Assembly: GCA_963840835.1 (NCBI GenBank)
Contig: CAWJAM010000010.1
Span: 40,180-104,179, forward strand
DNA: 64,000 bases
DNA from: Rubrobacter_D sp963840835
GTDB taxonomy: Bacteria; Actinomycetota; Rubrobacteria; Rubrobacterales; Rubrobacteraceae
Reading direction: 5' to 3'
Each line of letters starts with the position of its first letter. Positions within the stretch are counted from its first letter, which is position 1. A program made the translations under genes and the position numbers. Below the pieces are notes generated by a model. The model searched no databases. It saw only the letters and a list, made by a program, of their open reading frames with translations, and had not been told where the DNA came from. Below are positions 42,283 to 50,579 of this stretch, one piece after another.

Positions 42283-42315
42283 TCGTCAGCTAGTCAGCCG
42301 GTCAGCTTGTCAGCA
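42283..42315. repeat. TCAGC direct-repeat tract
   Basis: Four spaced copies of GTCAGC(T/C/A) in 33 nt (CGTCAGCTAGTCAGCCGG and following). It is related to the inverted TCAGC repeats at 5968 and 28930 but without the complementary arm. Confidence 0.5.
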
Positions 42316-42405
42316 AGAGCTTGGAAGTTGGCCACCATGTTTAGCCCGCCGGTGTGCGGGTAGACAGAAAGTGTATAGGGAATTGCGAGCGAGGAGGCGA
42401 CAACC

Positions 42406-42549
42406 GTGTGCTACTCCTACAGGGATCGCCGGGCGGAAGAAGAGGCCCGTAGGATGAGGCGGGAAGACCGCGAACGTCGCGAAGAGCGGGCGAAGAAGGC
42501 CGAGAAGGAGCGTACTTCGGGGAGAGAGCGCGAGCTCGTAAGGGCCTAG
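42406..42549 (+). CDS. Small, highly charged hypothetical protein
   Basis: A 47-codon frame opens with GTG (42406) and encodes M-C-Y-S-Y-R-D-R-R-A-E-E-E-A-R-R-M-R followed by an almost entirely Arg/Glu/Lys helix. GAGGAGG about nine bases upstream and a GC-rich palindrome downstream make it a plausible expressed unit. Its function is unknown; the composition suggests a charged single helix. Confidence 0.6.
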   Translation: MCYSYRDRRAEEEARRMRREDRERREERAKKAEKERTSGRERELVRA

Positions 42550-42581
42550 AGAGTGGGCCCTCTCACAACATCATGATCATG

Positions 42582-42608
42582 GGCCCCGGACCGCGGTCCG
42601 GGGCCTTT
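42582..42608 (+). terminator. Intrinsic terminator after the small charged protein
   Basis: A perfect 24-nt palindrome (42582-42605, GGCCCCGGACCGCGG and complement) is followed by TTTGTCG. It lies 33 nt after the small gene and 31 nt before the aldolase start, so it may also attenuate aldolase transcription. Confidence 0.65.
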
Positions 42609-42638
42609 GTCGTAAGCTTCGGAGAGAGGAGACCGGTG

Positions 42639-43664
42639 ATGGACGTTCGGAAGCTGGAAGAGACGGCCCGCGAGCTCGTGGCCCCTGGGAAGGGAATACT
42701 CGCCGCGGACGAGAGCTTCGGCACTATAGGCAAGCGATTCGAGGCCCTCGGAATCGAGTCGAGCGAGGAGAGCCGTCGCGCCTACAGGGAGATGCTCTTC
42801 ACGACGGAGGGCATAGGGGAGTTCCTCTCGGGGGTGATCCTCTTTGACGAGACCATCCGCCAGGAGACCTCAGACGGCACCCCGATGCCCCGGGTGCTCG
42901 AGAACGCCGGCGTCATACCGGGCATCAAGGTGGACAAGAGCACCGTGGATATGCCCCTCTCCGAGGGGGAGAAGTTTACCCAGGGACTCGACGATCTGGG
43001 CGAGAGACTGGCCGAATACAAGAAGCTGGGGGCGCGCTTCACCAAGTGGCGGGCCGTCATCACCATCGGGTACGGTATTCCGACGGAGCGTTGCATAGGG
43101 GCCAACGCGGAGGCGCTGGCCCTCTACGCCGCGTTCGCCCAGGAGCAGGACCTCGTCCCCATAGTCGAGCCCGAGGTCCTTATCGACGGCGACCATTCGA
43201 TCGAGCAGTGCTACGACGCCACGGAGTGGATGCTGCACCGGACCTTCGGCGAGCTCTACGAGCACGGCGTCGAGCTCTCCGGGATGCTCCTGAAACCGAA
43301 CATGGTGATCTCCGGCAAGGACGCGAGTCGGCAGGCCGGCGTCGAGGAGGTGTCCAGCGCGACGGTCGAGTGCCTACTCAGGAACGTGCCGGCGGCCGTA
43401 CCAGGCATAGTCTTCCTCTCCGGCGGCCAGACGGATCTGCAGGCGACGGCCCACCTCAACGCTATGAACTCCATGTACGAGGGTCTGCCATGGGAGATCT
43501 CCTTCTCCTACGCGCGGGCACTGCAGGGCCAGCCCATGGAGATCTGGGGCGGAGACACAAATAAGGCCCAGGCGGCCCAGAAAGCCTTCCACCACAGGGC
43601 GAAGATGAACAGCGCCGCACGAGCCGGCGATTACTCTAAAGAGATGGAAGACCAAGCGGCATAA
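42639..43664 (+). CDS. Fructose-bisphosphate aldolase, class I
   Basis: The 341-residue protein is a typical class I (Schiff-base) aldolase of the eukaryote-like type: A-P-G-K-G-I-L-A-A-D-E-S at the start, F-T-K-W-R-A-V-I near residue 135, P-I-V-E-P-E-V-L, the Schiff-base Lys in G-M-L-L-K-P-N-M-V and G-I-V-F-L-S-G-G-Q-T. It cleaves fructose-1,6-bisphosphate in glycolysis and gluconeogenesis without metal. The ATG at 42639 lies after GGAGAGAGGAG; an in-frame upstream ATG at 42573 lies within the terminator palindrome region and is not favoured. It ends in a repeat-rich convergent intergenic region. Confidence 0.93.
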   Translation: MDVRKLEETARELVAPGKGILAADESFGTIGKRFEALGIESSEESRRAYREMLFTTEGIGEFLSGVILFDETIRQETSDGTPMPRVLENAGVIPGIKVDKSTVDMPLSEGEKFTQGLDDLGERLAEYKKLGARFTKWRAVITIGYGIPTERCIGANAEALALYAAFAQEQDLVPIVEPEVLIDGDHSIEQCYDATEWMLHRTFGELYEHGVELSGMLLKPNMVISGKDASRQAGVEEVSSATVECLLRNVPAAVPGIVFLSGGQTDLQATAHLNAMNSMYEGLPWEISFSYARALQGQPMEIWGGDTNKAQAAQKAFHHRAKMNSAARAGDYSKEMEDQAA

Positions 43665-43667
43665 CAG

Positions 43668-44003
43668 CACGCTTCGGCCTGCGGCCTACGCTTGTCAGCA
43701 CGCTCCCTTCGGTCGCTTGTCGGCACGCATCGGGCTTCGCCCTCGCTTGTCAGCACGCTTCGGCCTTCGGCCTCGCTTTCAGCTTTTTTGGTTCAGGCCT
43801 CGCTCTGCGGCACACGACGAATCGCTGCCCGAGGCGGTAGGGTTCGGTGCTCGTGGCGACGCCCCGAGACGACTTCCTGACAAGGCGCCGACCGGAGGGA
43901 GGTGCCGGGCTGACAAGCGAGGGCGCTAGCCCGAGCGTGCCGACAAGCGTAGGCGAAGCCGAAGCGTGCTGACAAGCTGGCGCAGCCAGCGTGCTGCGAA
44001 CCG
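43668..44003. repeat. Large inverted arrangement of CTTGTCAGCACGC hairpin strings
   Basis: The left block (43668-43795) has four linkers of GCTTGTC(A/G)GCACGC alternating with hairpins such as CTTCGGCCTTCGGCC. The right block (43910-44010) is the same design on the opposite strand (GTGCTGACAAGC linkers). About 115 nt lie between. It separates the convergent aldolase and sortase genes and probably terminates both. No gene is visible in it. Confidence 0.65.
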
Positions 44004-44846
44004 TCAGGTTCGCTCGGCGCGGACGATGAGGCGCTGCTGGAAGGTGGGTATCGGTGTGCACGTCTGTAGCGTCAGCAGGTCGCGGTCCCTTACTCTGCCT
44101 GTTACCCAGTTCGCTTCGGGGCCAACGACGAAGCTCTCTATTACCCTGTAGTTGTAGGTTTTGCCCTCGGGGCCGCGAAGGGTGATTCTTTCCCCCCCGT
44201 CTAGCTCGTCGAGGCGGTAGAAGATGAGGTGGCTTCCGGTACCTGGCCATCCGAGGCGGTGGCCTGCTAGGTAGACGTTTCTTTCTGGGGTGTCCGACCA
44301 GGGCATGGAGGTGTCAGGGAGGTGTGCTACCCCCTTGTCAAGAACGCTCTTCGCCTCCGAGTCGAAGACGGGGGCGTTTCTGAGACCTATGGCGGGGACG
44401 GAGAGGGACATAATGGCGCCGGGCGGGGGGACGTAGCGGCGGTGGTGTGCCGCGTGGACCTGTCCTTCTGTCGGGAGGGGGTAACCTTCCTCGCGCGGAA
44501 GGGTTCCGGTTTGTTGTTCGGGTCGGGGCCCCGATGGTACCGGCCGTTTATCGGGTTTCGGTACGGACGCCGGCTGCAAATCGCCGGCCGGTTCGGTCAC
44601 GACCTTCGGTTTGGGTGGGGGTATGTCCCTCTCGACCCAGGGGACAACGCCCGGGTCGGAGCGGACGAGCGGCCTGGTGGTTGAGTTCATCTTCTCCGAT
44701 TTCGCGGCCGCGACCTGCATAGGCCCCTCGAGGGAGGCGGCGACGGCCACCACGAGGGCGAAACCGAGCGCGACGATCATCGCCCCCGTCCCGACCTTGA
44801 GGAGTGGATCCCTCTCGTACCCGTTGGTGAGGTTACGGCGTCGCAC
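44004..44846 (-). CDS. Class E-type sortase
   Basis: The 280-residue protein has an N-terminal membrane anchor (G-A-M-I-V-A-L-G-F-A-L-V-V-A-V-A), a proline-rich extracellular spacer (~55-140), and a sortase domain. Catalytic residues are seen as His in L-A-G-H-R-L-G, Cys in L-L-T-L-Q-T-C-T-P and Arg in Q-R-L-I-V-R-A-E-R. It should cleave LPxTG/LAxTG-like sorting signals and link proteins to the cell wall or pilins. No obvious sorting substrate is encoded in the window. The GTG start at 44846 is one base after the stop of a small upstream gene. Confidence 0.88.
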   Translation of the reverse strand: MRRRNLTNGYERDPLLKVGTGAMIVALGFALVVAVAASLEGPMQVAAAKSEKMNSTTRPLVRSDPGVVPWVERDIPPPKPKVVTEPAGDLQPASVPKPDKRPVPSGPRPEQQTGTLPREEGYPLPTEGQVHAAHHRRYVPPPGAIMSLSVPAIGLRNAPVFDSEAKSVLDKGVAHLPDTSMPWSDTPERNVYLAGHRLGWPGTGSHLIFYRLDELDGGERITLRGPEGKTYNYRVIESFVVGPEANWVTGRVRDRDLLTLQTCTPIPTFQQRLIVRAERT

Positions 44847-44847
44847 G

Positions 44848-44991
44848 TCAGGGTCTCGCTACAGGCCGCACCGAAGGACCGTCCCCGACGCCAGGCGGTT
44901 TGCCGGCTGACGCGGTGCCTTCGATGACGTCGGCGGGTTCCGCCAAGGGTAATAGCGTCTTGCCGTCTATCACGAATACGATGTTGTCCAT
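44848..44991 (-). CDS. Small hypothetical protein coupled to the sortase gene
   Basis: A 47-codon frame (ATG 44991) encodes D-N-I-V-F-V-I-D-G-K-T-L-L-P-L-A-E-P-A-D-V-I-E-G. Its TGA is one base from the sortase GTG, which argues for translational coupling and a real gene. GGAGG lies only two bases before this ATG. An upstream start in the same frame (up to about 45048) is possible. No signal peptide or sorting motif is visible, and the function is unknown. Confidence 0.5.
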   Translation of the reverse strand: MDNIVFVIDGKTLLPLAEPADVIEGTASAGKPPGVGDGPSVRPVARP

Positions 44992-45286
44992 GCCCTCCAC
45001 CCATCCCCTCTCGCCGTACCCAGATACCCTCGGAGCTCTGCGGCGCACGCTGCATCATATACTGCCCGGGTGGTCCGTTCTACATCCCGATGCAAAACGT
45101 CGCGAGAATCTGGGAGAACCAAGCGACCTCGCGGGGTCGCGGGAGAGGTCCGGGCTTCGCGGAACTCCGGCGAAAACCTCCAGTACGACCGTCGTGTCCA
45201 GGGAGAATCGCGTCTGATATCTTACGCGGATATGGGGTCGAGCAAAGATCATCTGTATCTAATCGCCACGCCAACAGCTCTAACAT

Positions 45287-45850
45287 ATGAGTAATGCTCG
45301 AGATCAGGCCCTCGCCGTCCGCGCCTCCGGGGGCGACGTCGAGGCGTTCAGGCGACTGGTCCGCGCCAATTCCGGGCTCGTATACCGGGTGGCGCTCCGC
45401 ATGCTGGGGCATAGGGATGCCCAGGATGCGAGCCAGGAGGTATGGGTCAAGGTCTGGAGGAACATCGAAAACTTCAGGGGGGATAGCGCCTTCAGCACCT
45501 GGCTATACAGGATCACGGTGAATACCTGCCTCTCCGTTCGTCGCAAGGAGTCGCGTCGTGCCCAGCGGGAGTACGGCGGTGAGGAGCTGCCGTTCCTGGC
45601 GGAACCGCGGGGCGGCGACGCCGACCCGGAGGCGGCCGCCCTTGGCGCACAGCAACGGGAGGAGATACAGGCCGCGCTCGGTTACGTCCGCGCCGAGCAC
45701 AGGGCGGCGCTGGTCTTGAGGCACATGGAAGGTCTCTCTTACGCCGAGATAGCAGAGGTCCTCGAAGTTCCCGACGGGACGGCCAAGGGCTGGGTATCGA
45801 GGGGCCGCGCGGCCATGCTCGTAGCCCTCGCCGCAGAGAGCGCAGAATGA
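45287..45850 (+). CDS. ECF-family RNA polymerase sigma factor
   Basis: The 187-residue protein contains sigma region 2 (Y-R-V-A-L-R-M-L-G-H-R-D-A-Q-D-A-S-Q-E-V near residues 27-50, with W-L-Y-R-I-T-V-N) and region 4 (Y-A-E-I-A-E-V-L-E-V-P-D-G-T-A-K-G-W-V near 150-170), with no region 3. It directs polymerase to a specific stress or envelope regulon. Its stop overlaps the next gene's start as ATGA. The ATG at 45287 has no strong ribosome-binding site. It is divergent from the sortase unit, with 240 nt between. Confidence 0.92.
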   Translation: MSNARDQALAVRASGGDVEAFRRLVRANSGLVYRVALRMLGHRDAQDASQEVWVKVWRNIENFRGDSAFSTWLYRITVNTCLSVRRKESRRAQREYGGEELPFLAEPRGGDADPEAAALGAQQREEIQAALGYVRAEHRAALVLRHMEGLSYAEIAEVLEVPDGTAKGWVSRGRAAMLVALAAESAE

Positions 45851-46185
45851 CGCCCGCTGACGAAAGGCGCTGGGAGACGCTGGAGAGGATCGGGGCCTAC
45901 GCCGCGGGCGAGTTGGAGGGCGAGGAGGCCCGAGAGGCCGAGCGGCTCTTCTTCGAGCGCCCCGACTACAGACGCCTCGCCGAGTCCTACGTCAGGATGC
46001 TCGTCATGCTGAACACGCTGGGAAACGAGCCCGTCGAGGCCCCCGAGGTCGCGGTCGCCTACGCCATCAGGAGGGCCTACGTCTCGGCCTTCATGCGCAA
46101 CGCGGAAGCCTTCATCGGCGCCCTAAGCCGCTCCTACCTCGACGCGTTCATCCATTATCTAGGCCTCCGGGAGAGCGAAGGCTGA
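45847..46185 (+). CDS. Probable anti-sigma factor (soluble, no zinc-finger cysteines)
   Basis: The 112-residue protein is coupled by ATGA to the ECF sigma gene. Its N-terminal half (I-G-A-Y-A-A-G-E-L-E-G-E-E-A-R-E-A-E-R) looks like the anti-sigma helical domain. There is no H-x3-C-x2-C zinc motif and no membrane segment, so it would be a short soluble anti-sigma. The assignment rests on gene order and this resemblance. Confidence 0.6.
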   Translation: MTPADERRWETLERIGAYAAGELEGEEAREAERLFFERPDYRRLAESYVRMLVMLNTLGNEPVEAPEVAVAYAIRRAYVSAFMRNAEAFIGALSRSYLDAFIHYLGLRESEG

Positions 46186-46198
46186 CGCCTTCGCTCTC
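46171..46198 (+). terminator. Hairpin overlapping the anti-sigma stop codon
   Basis: A 12-bp perfect stem (GAGAGCGAAGGC, 46171-46182, pairing with 46187-46198) spans the stop codon. It is a likely end of the sigma/anti-sigma transcript, although no U-tract follows. Confidence 0.5.
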
Positions 46199-46440
46199 AG
46201 CACGCTCCGGCTTCGCCTCCGCTTGTCAGCCTTTCAGCACTGCAGCATTTCAGCCAGAATCACCGGGGCGGCGCCCGTGCGCGGGTTCACGACCTTTTCT
46301 TACGTGGGGCGTTAGAAAAACGCGGGTGCGAGGAACATACTTGAAGACTCGCGAAAGCAGAGCGGGTCTTCCGCCTTCGGCACCGGCAGCAAGAGAAGCT
46401 GAAATGCTGAAGTGCTGACCAGCTGAAATGCTGAGAGCGA
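46199..46440. repeat. Mixed TCAGC and CTTGTCAGC repeats before the Pat-like gene
   Basis: Copies of AGCACGCTCCGGCTTCGCC, GCTTGTCAGCC and CAGCATTTCAGC occur at 46199-46258, and GCTGAAATGCTGAAGTGCTG at 46397-46416. They are members of the two intergenic families seen elsewhere. The 140 nt between them hold no gene I can support. Confidence 0.5.
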
Positions 46441-46456
46441 CCGAAGGGAGCGAGTA

Positions 46457-49204
46457 ATGAAGCGTTCTAAGAGTGGGGACCCGGCCCACGACGTTCTGGG
46501 GTACGAGCGGCAGCAGTTGGACGTCATTTTTCGTCCTGAGACGGTGGCCGTGGTTGGGGCTACCGAGCGTCCGGGGAGCGTGGGGCGGACGATCATGTGG
46601 AACCTCGTGAGCAGCCCGTTTGGCGGGACGGTCTTCCCGGTCAACTCGCGCCGTCCGAACGTGCTTGGTATCAAAGCATATCCCTCCGTCTCCGAGGTGC
46701 CCGCGAGGGTCGACCTCGCGGTTATTGTGGCCCCCGCGCCTGCGGTGCCTGACATCATCGGCGAGTGCGTCGAGGCTGGCGTCGCTGGCGCCATCATCAT
46801 CTCGGCCGGTTTCAGGGAGACGGGGCCAGAGGGCGTGGAGCTCGAACGAAGGGTCCTCGAGGAGGCCAGGCGGAGCAGGATGAGGATCATAGGCCCCAAC
46901 TGCCTCGGCGTCATGAGGCCGCCAACGGGCTTCAACGCCACCTTCGCGGGCGCCATCGCCCGTCCAGGAAACGTGGCACTGCTGAGCCAGAGCGGGGCTT
47001 TGCTCACGGCTATCCTCGATCAGAGCTTCATGGAGAACGTGGGGTTCTCGGCGCTCGTCAGCGTAGGGTCCATGATGGACGTTACCTGGGGGGACGTGAT
47101 CTACTACCTCGGGGACGATCCAGAGACGAAGAGCATCGTGGTCTACATGGAGTCCATCGGCAACGCCCGCTCGTTCCTCTCGGCGGCCCGCGAGGTCGCC
47201 ATGACCAAGCCGATCATAGTGATCAAGGCCGGACGCACAGAGGCCGCCGGCAAGGCCGCCGCCTCCCACACGGGCTCCCTGACCGGCTCCGACGAGGTGC
47301 TCGACGCGGCCTTCTCGCGCAGCGGCGTGCTGCGCGTGGACGAGATCTCCGAGTTGTTCGGTATGGCCGAGGTGCTCGGCAAGCAGCCGCGCCCGAGAGG
47401 ACCGCGCCTGACCATCCTGACCAACGCCGGCGGCCCCGCCGTTCTTGCCACCGACGCCCTGATAGGCAACGGGGGCGAGCTCGCCGAGATATCCGAAGAG
47501 ACCATGATTGCCCTGAACGACTTCCTCCCCGCCCCTTGGAGCCACGGCAACCCGGTGGACGTTCTGGGCGACGCCGATGCGGAGCGCTACGCGAAGACGC
47601 TGCAAACCGCGGCGGGCGACCCCGAGAGCGACGGTCTGCTCGTCGTCCTCACGCCACAGGACATGACCGACCCGACGGCGACCGCAGAGGGACTCGCGCC
47701 GTACGCGCAGAGCACGAGCAAGCCCGTGCTGGCGAGCTGGATGGGCGGGCCCGCCGTCTCCGCGGGAGACTCCATCCTGAACGGTTCTGGCATCCCGACC
47801 TTCGACTACCCCGACGCCGCTGCCCGCGCGTTTACGAACATGTGGAAGTACACCTACAACCTGCGTAGCATCTACGAGACGCCAGAACCTGCCGAAGTCG
47901 AGAGCGCGGACCGCGAGCGAGTAGAGGAGATCATAGGACGCGTCCGCGACTCCGGACGCACCATCCTCACCGAGTTCGAGGCGAAGCAAGTTCTCGCCGC
48001 CTACGGCATCCCGACCGTACAGACGGAGGTGGCACGCAGCCCTGGCGAAGCCGTGGAGCTGGCGGACCGCCTTGGGTACCCCGTAGTCCTCAAGCTCGAC
48101 TCCGAGACCATCACCCACAAGACAGACGTCGGCGGCGTGCGCCTGAACCTGCAGGACTCGGACGAGGTAAGGCAAGCATACGAAGAGCTGGAGACCTCGA
48201 TACGGACCCACTACAGGCCAGAGGACTTCGGCGGCGCGGCGGTCCAGAGGATGGTCAGCCTCGACGGCTACGAGTTGATCGTCGGTAGCAGCCTCGACCC
48301 GCAGTTCGGGCCGGTGCTGCTCTTCGGCTCGGGCGGGTCGCTGGTCGAGGTGTACAGAGACCGCGCCCTCGCCCTCCCCCCTCTGACCACCACGCTGGCA
48401 AGACGCATGATGGAGCGGACCCGCATCTTCGAGGCTCTGGGCGGCGTCAGGGGCCGTGCGCCGGTCGACGTCGGCTCTCTGGAGAAGCTGCTCGTGCGGT
48501 TCTCGCAGCTCGTCGTCGAGCAGCCCTGGATCAAGGAGCTCGACATCAACCCGCTCCTGGCCTCACCCGAGCGCCTGATAGCCCTGGACGCCCGCGTCGT
48601 CCTGCACGACCCCGAAACGCACGAAGAGGACCTCCCGCACACCGCGATCCGCCCCTACCCCACCCAGTACGTCTCCAACGAAGTGCTGCGCGACGGCACG
48701 CCCGTTACGATAAGACCGATCCGGCCCGAAGACGAGCCCTTGATGGTGAAGTTCCACGAGACCCTCTCTGAAGAGAGCGTCTACATGCGCTACTTCCACA
48801 TGATGAACCTTACCCAACGAACGGCCCACGAGCGCCTGACGCGCATCTGCTTTATAGACTACGACCGCGAGATGGCGCTCGTCGCCGAGCACACGGACCC
48901 GGAGACCAAGGAGCGTGAGATCATGGGCGTCTCGCGGCTCAGCAGCCGCGGCGCCCTCCCCGACGAGGCGGAGTTCTCGGTCCTGGTCAGCGACCGCTTC
49001 CAGCGCCTGGGCCTCGGAACCCTGCTCGTGGGCCGGCTCCTCGAAGTCGGCCGCGCCGAGGGCCTCGAACGCATAACCGCGGAGATCCTCTTCGACAACC
49101 ACCCCATGCAACGCATCTCGAAGAAGCTGGGCTTCCACCTCCGCCGCGATACCGAAGAGATGGTGATGAAGGCGAACCTCGACCTTCACCAGCACGTCAG
49201 CTAG
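46457..49204 (+). CDS. ADP-forming acyl-CoA synthetase-like protein with GNAT domain (Pat-type protein acetyltransferase)
   Basis: The 915-residue protein contains a CoA-binding domain (F-R-P-E-T-V-A-V-V-G-A-T-E-R-P-G-S-V-G near residue 25), succinyl-CoA-ligase-like domains (I-G-P-N-C-L-G-V-M near 150, L-L-S-Q-S-G-A-L), an ATP-grasp part (H-K-T-D-V-G-G-V-R-L-N-L near 550), and a C-terminal GNAT acetyltransferase (~755-905, with R-F-Q-R-L-G-L-G-T-L-L). This is the domain order of PatZ/YfiQ-like lysine acetyltransferases, which silence acyl-CoA synthetases. The AMP-forming acyl-CoA synthetase at 16983 would be a logical target. The synthetase half may be regulatory rather than catalytic. Confidence 0.9.
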   Translation: MKRSKSGDPAHDVLGYERQQLDVIFRPETVAVVGATERPGSVGRTIMWNLVSSPFGGTVFPVNSRRPNVLGIKAYPSVSEVPARVDLAVIVAPAPAVPDIIGECVEAGVAGAIIISAGFRETGPEGVELERRVLEEARRSRMRIIGPNCLGVMRPPTGFNATFAGAIARPGNVALLSQSGALLTAILDQSFMENVGFSALVSVGSMMDVTWGDVIYYLGDDPETKSIVVYMESIGNARSFLSAAREVAMTKPIIVIKAGRTEAAGKAAASHTGSLTGSDEVLDAAFSRSGVLRVDEISELFGMAEVLGKQPRPRGPRLTILTNAGGPAVLATDALIGNGGELAEISEETMIALNDFLPAPWSHGNPVDVLGDADAERYAKTLQTAAGDPESDGLLVVLTPQDMTDPTATAEGLAPYAQSTSKPVLASWMGGPAVSAGDSILNGSGIPTFDYPDAAARAFTNMWKYTYNLRSIYETPEPAEVESADRERVEEIIGRVRDSGRTILTEFEAKQVLAAYGIPTVQTEVARSPGEAVELADRLGYPVVLKLDSETITHKTDVGGVRLNLQDSDEVRQAYEELETSIRTHYRPEDFGGAAVQRMVSLDGYELIVGSSLDPQFGPVLLFGSGGSLVEVYRDRALALPPLTTTLARRMMERTRIFEALGGVRGRAPVDVGSLEKLLVRFSQLVVEQPWIKELDINPLLASPERLIALDARVVLHDPETHEEDLPHTAIRPYPTQYVSNEVLRDGTPVTIRPIRPEDEPLMVKFHETLSEESVYMRYFHMMNLTQRTAHERLTRICFIDYDREMALVAEHTDPETKEREIMGVSRLSSRGALPDEAEFSVLVSDRFQRLGLGTLLVGRLLEVGRAEGLERITAEILFDNHPMQRISKKLGFHLRRDTEEMVMKANLDLHQHVS

Positions 49205-49403
49205 CCAGCACGCGGAGCTCCCCACTGCGAATCTCTCCCAACTCTACGACTGCCCCGGCCAGAACCGGCCTTTACACCACGTATTGCGCGCGCAATCGTG
49301 AATGACTCCCATTAACTAGTAATAAGAATGGTTCTTGATTTGTCGGTATGTGGGGATAGAATAATGGGATGGGTTACGCATCGTGTATTTGGGAGGTGGA
49401 CCT

Positions 49404-49928
49404 TTGTCGGCCTGGCTAGAGCGGCTGGGGCTTGGGGGCCGGGAGATGACGGCTTCCGGGCACAGCAAGAACTTCGTGTTGCGGGTTGTTCAACCGGGAT
49501 TAATCGGCTTGATGGATGGATCCGTCTCGACGCTGGCGCCGTTGTTTGCGGTCGCGTTTGCCACGCAGGACACCAGGGTGACATTTCTGGTCGGGCTCGC
49601 GGCTGCGGTCGGAGCGGCGATCAGCATGGGCTTCTCGGAGGGGCTCTCGGACGATGGGTCGCTCACAGGGCGCGGGAGTCCGCTGTTGCGGGGGACTATA
49701 ACCGGCCTCGCCACGTTCGTCGGGGGCATCTTGCATACGCTGCCGTTCCTCATACCGCACGTTCAGCTGGCGCTCTACGTGGCTTTCGGGGTCGTTGGCT
49801 TCGAGTTGCTCGCCATCTCCTTCATCCGCTACCGCTACTTCGAGATGAGCTTTGTGGTCTCCGCCGTCCAGGTATGCGTCGGGGGCGCGCTGGTCTTCGC
49901 CGCGGGCATCCTTATCGGCAACGCGTAA
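49404..49928 (+). CDS. VIT1/CCC1-family metal transporter-like membrane protein
   Basis: The 174-residue protein has about five hydrophobic segments with the family's signature: P-G-L-I-G-L-M-D-G-S-V-S-T-L-A-P in the first helix, A-A-I-S-M-G-F-S-E-G-L in the second, where M-G-x-x-E-G provides metal ligands. Such proteins move Fe(II)/Mn(II) out of the cytosol. The TTG at 49404 follows GGAGGTGG; the frame itself opens at 49383. It is single-gene, at the left edge of the small-gene/repeat region. Confidence 0.75.
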   Translation: MSAWLERLGLGGREMTASGHSKNFVLRVVQPGLIGLMDGSVSTLAPLFAVAFATQDTRVTFLVGLAAAVGAAISMGFSEGLSDDGSLTGRGSPLLRGTITGLATFVGGILHTLPFLIPHVQLALYVAFGVVGFELLAISFIRYRYFEMSFVVSAVQVCVGGALVFAAGILIGNA

Positions 49929-50015
49929 GCACGCTAGGCCCTGAAGAAGACCTCGCCACGAATCCCGACCCATAGAGGGAGTTAGCCTGGCGGTAACGCC
50001 ACCCGTTTCTGCACG

Positions 50016-50062
50016 AAGTATCCTCGAACTTCGCATCCACGGCGTTCTGAGAAGTTCGCCAG
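50016..50062 (+). repeat. 25-nt-period array 1
   Basis: CGAACTTCG and AGAAGTTCG units start exactly 25 nt apart (50026 and 50051). This is the first member of a family confined to about 50.0-62.4 kb. Confidence 0.7.
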
Positions 50063-50089
50063 GACGAGTTACGAGGAGGATGAAGCATA

Positions 50090-50119
50090 AGAAAAGGGCC
50101 GGGGTATTAGTCCCGGCCC
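50090..50119 (-). terminator. Intrinsic terminator of the small minus-strand gene
   Basis: On the minus strand a GGGCCGGG/CCCGGCCC stem (50119-50112 with 50103-50096) is followed by TTTTCTT. It lies 80 nt beyond the stop of the gene at 50202. A second hairpin with GACTCCTAA arms lies at 50129-50156. Confidence 0.75.
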
Positions 50120-50201
50120 AAGGCATCGACTCCTAAAGCGCTCGCCTTAGGAGTCGTCGATGGCTCTTATCTTGTGGTCCATCTGCTCGATTAGGGTGTC
50201 G

Positions 50202-50432
50202 CTACCGTGTGGAGCCTTCTTGCTCTTCTTCCTCCACTATCCTTAGGCCTTCGATCATCTCGAAGGTGTAGCGAACCAAGCCCTCGTCTTTGCCCCTGCA
50301 CTCGAAGTAGATGGCCTCCTCGTCGTGGTAGACGAGCACTTCGGAGAAGATCCCCTTGTTGTAGTAGAGCCCCTTGGCCCACTCGGGGACGGCCTTATGC
50401 TTTATCTTGTGAGCCTGCTCGGTCGTCAGCAT
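50202..50432 (-). CDS. Small soluble protein, family A copy 1
   Basis: The 76-residue product has V-P-E-W-A-K-G-L-Y-Y-N-K-G near residue 15, S-E-V-L-V-Y-H-D-E-E-A-I-Y-F-E-C and an acidic C-terminus. It is clearly homologous over its whole length to the gene at 51617-51841, and even the Shine-Dalgarno context (GGAAGGAGCAAGCGC) is conserved. It is likely cytosolic, with alternating beta-strand pattern. I do not recognise the family. An array of 25-nt repeats lies on both sides. Confidence 0.75.
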   Translation of the reverse strand: MLTTEQAHKIKHKAVPEWAKGLYYNKGIFSEVLVYHDEEAIYFECRGKDEGLVRYTFEMIEGLRIVEEEEQEGSTR

Positions 50433-50504
50433 CCGCGCTTGCTCCTTCCTTCGCTAGTATATTTCTATAACGAATGAGCTCCACGATCCAGGGGGATATG
50501 AGAT

Positions 50505-50549
50505 CTTATTCACAAAACCCGCGCGGAAGGGGTTTCACCGAAGTTCACG
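50505..50549 (+). repeat. 25-nt-period array 2 (degenerate)
   Basis: CTTATTCACAAAACC followed by GCGCGGAAGG and CCGAAGTTCACG in the same register as the other arrays; upstream of the small minus-strand gene. Confidence 0.55.
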
Positions 50550-50579
50550 CCCGGTAGTTAACCCACGAACTACACCCGA

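Noticed and set aside
46250..48211. Minus-strand open frame of 653 codons
   Set aside because: Shadow of the Pat-like gene; composition is Arg/Gly/Val-rich without domain motifs.
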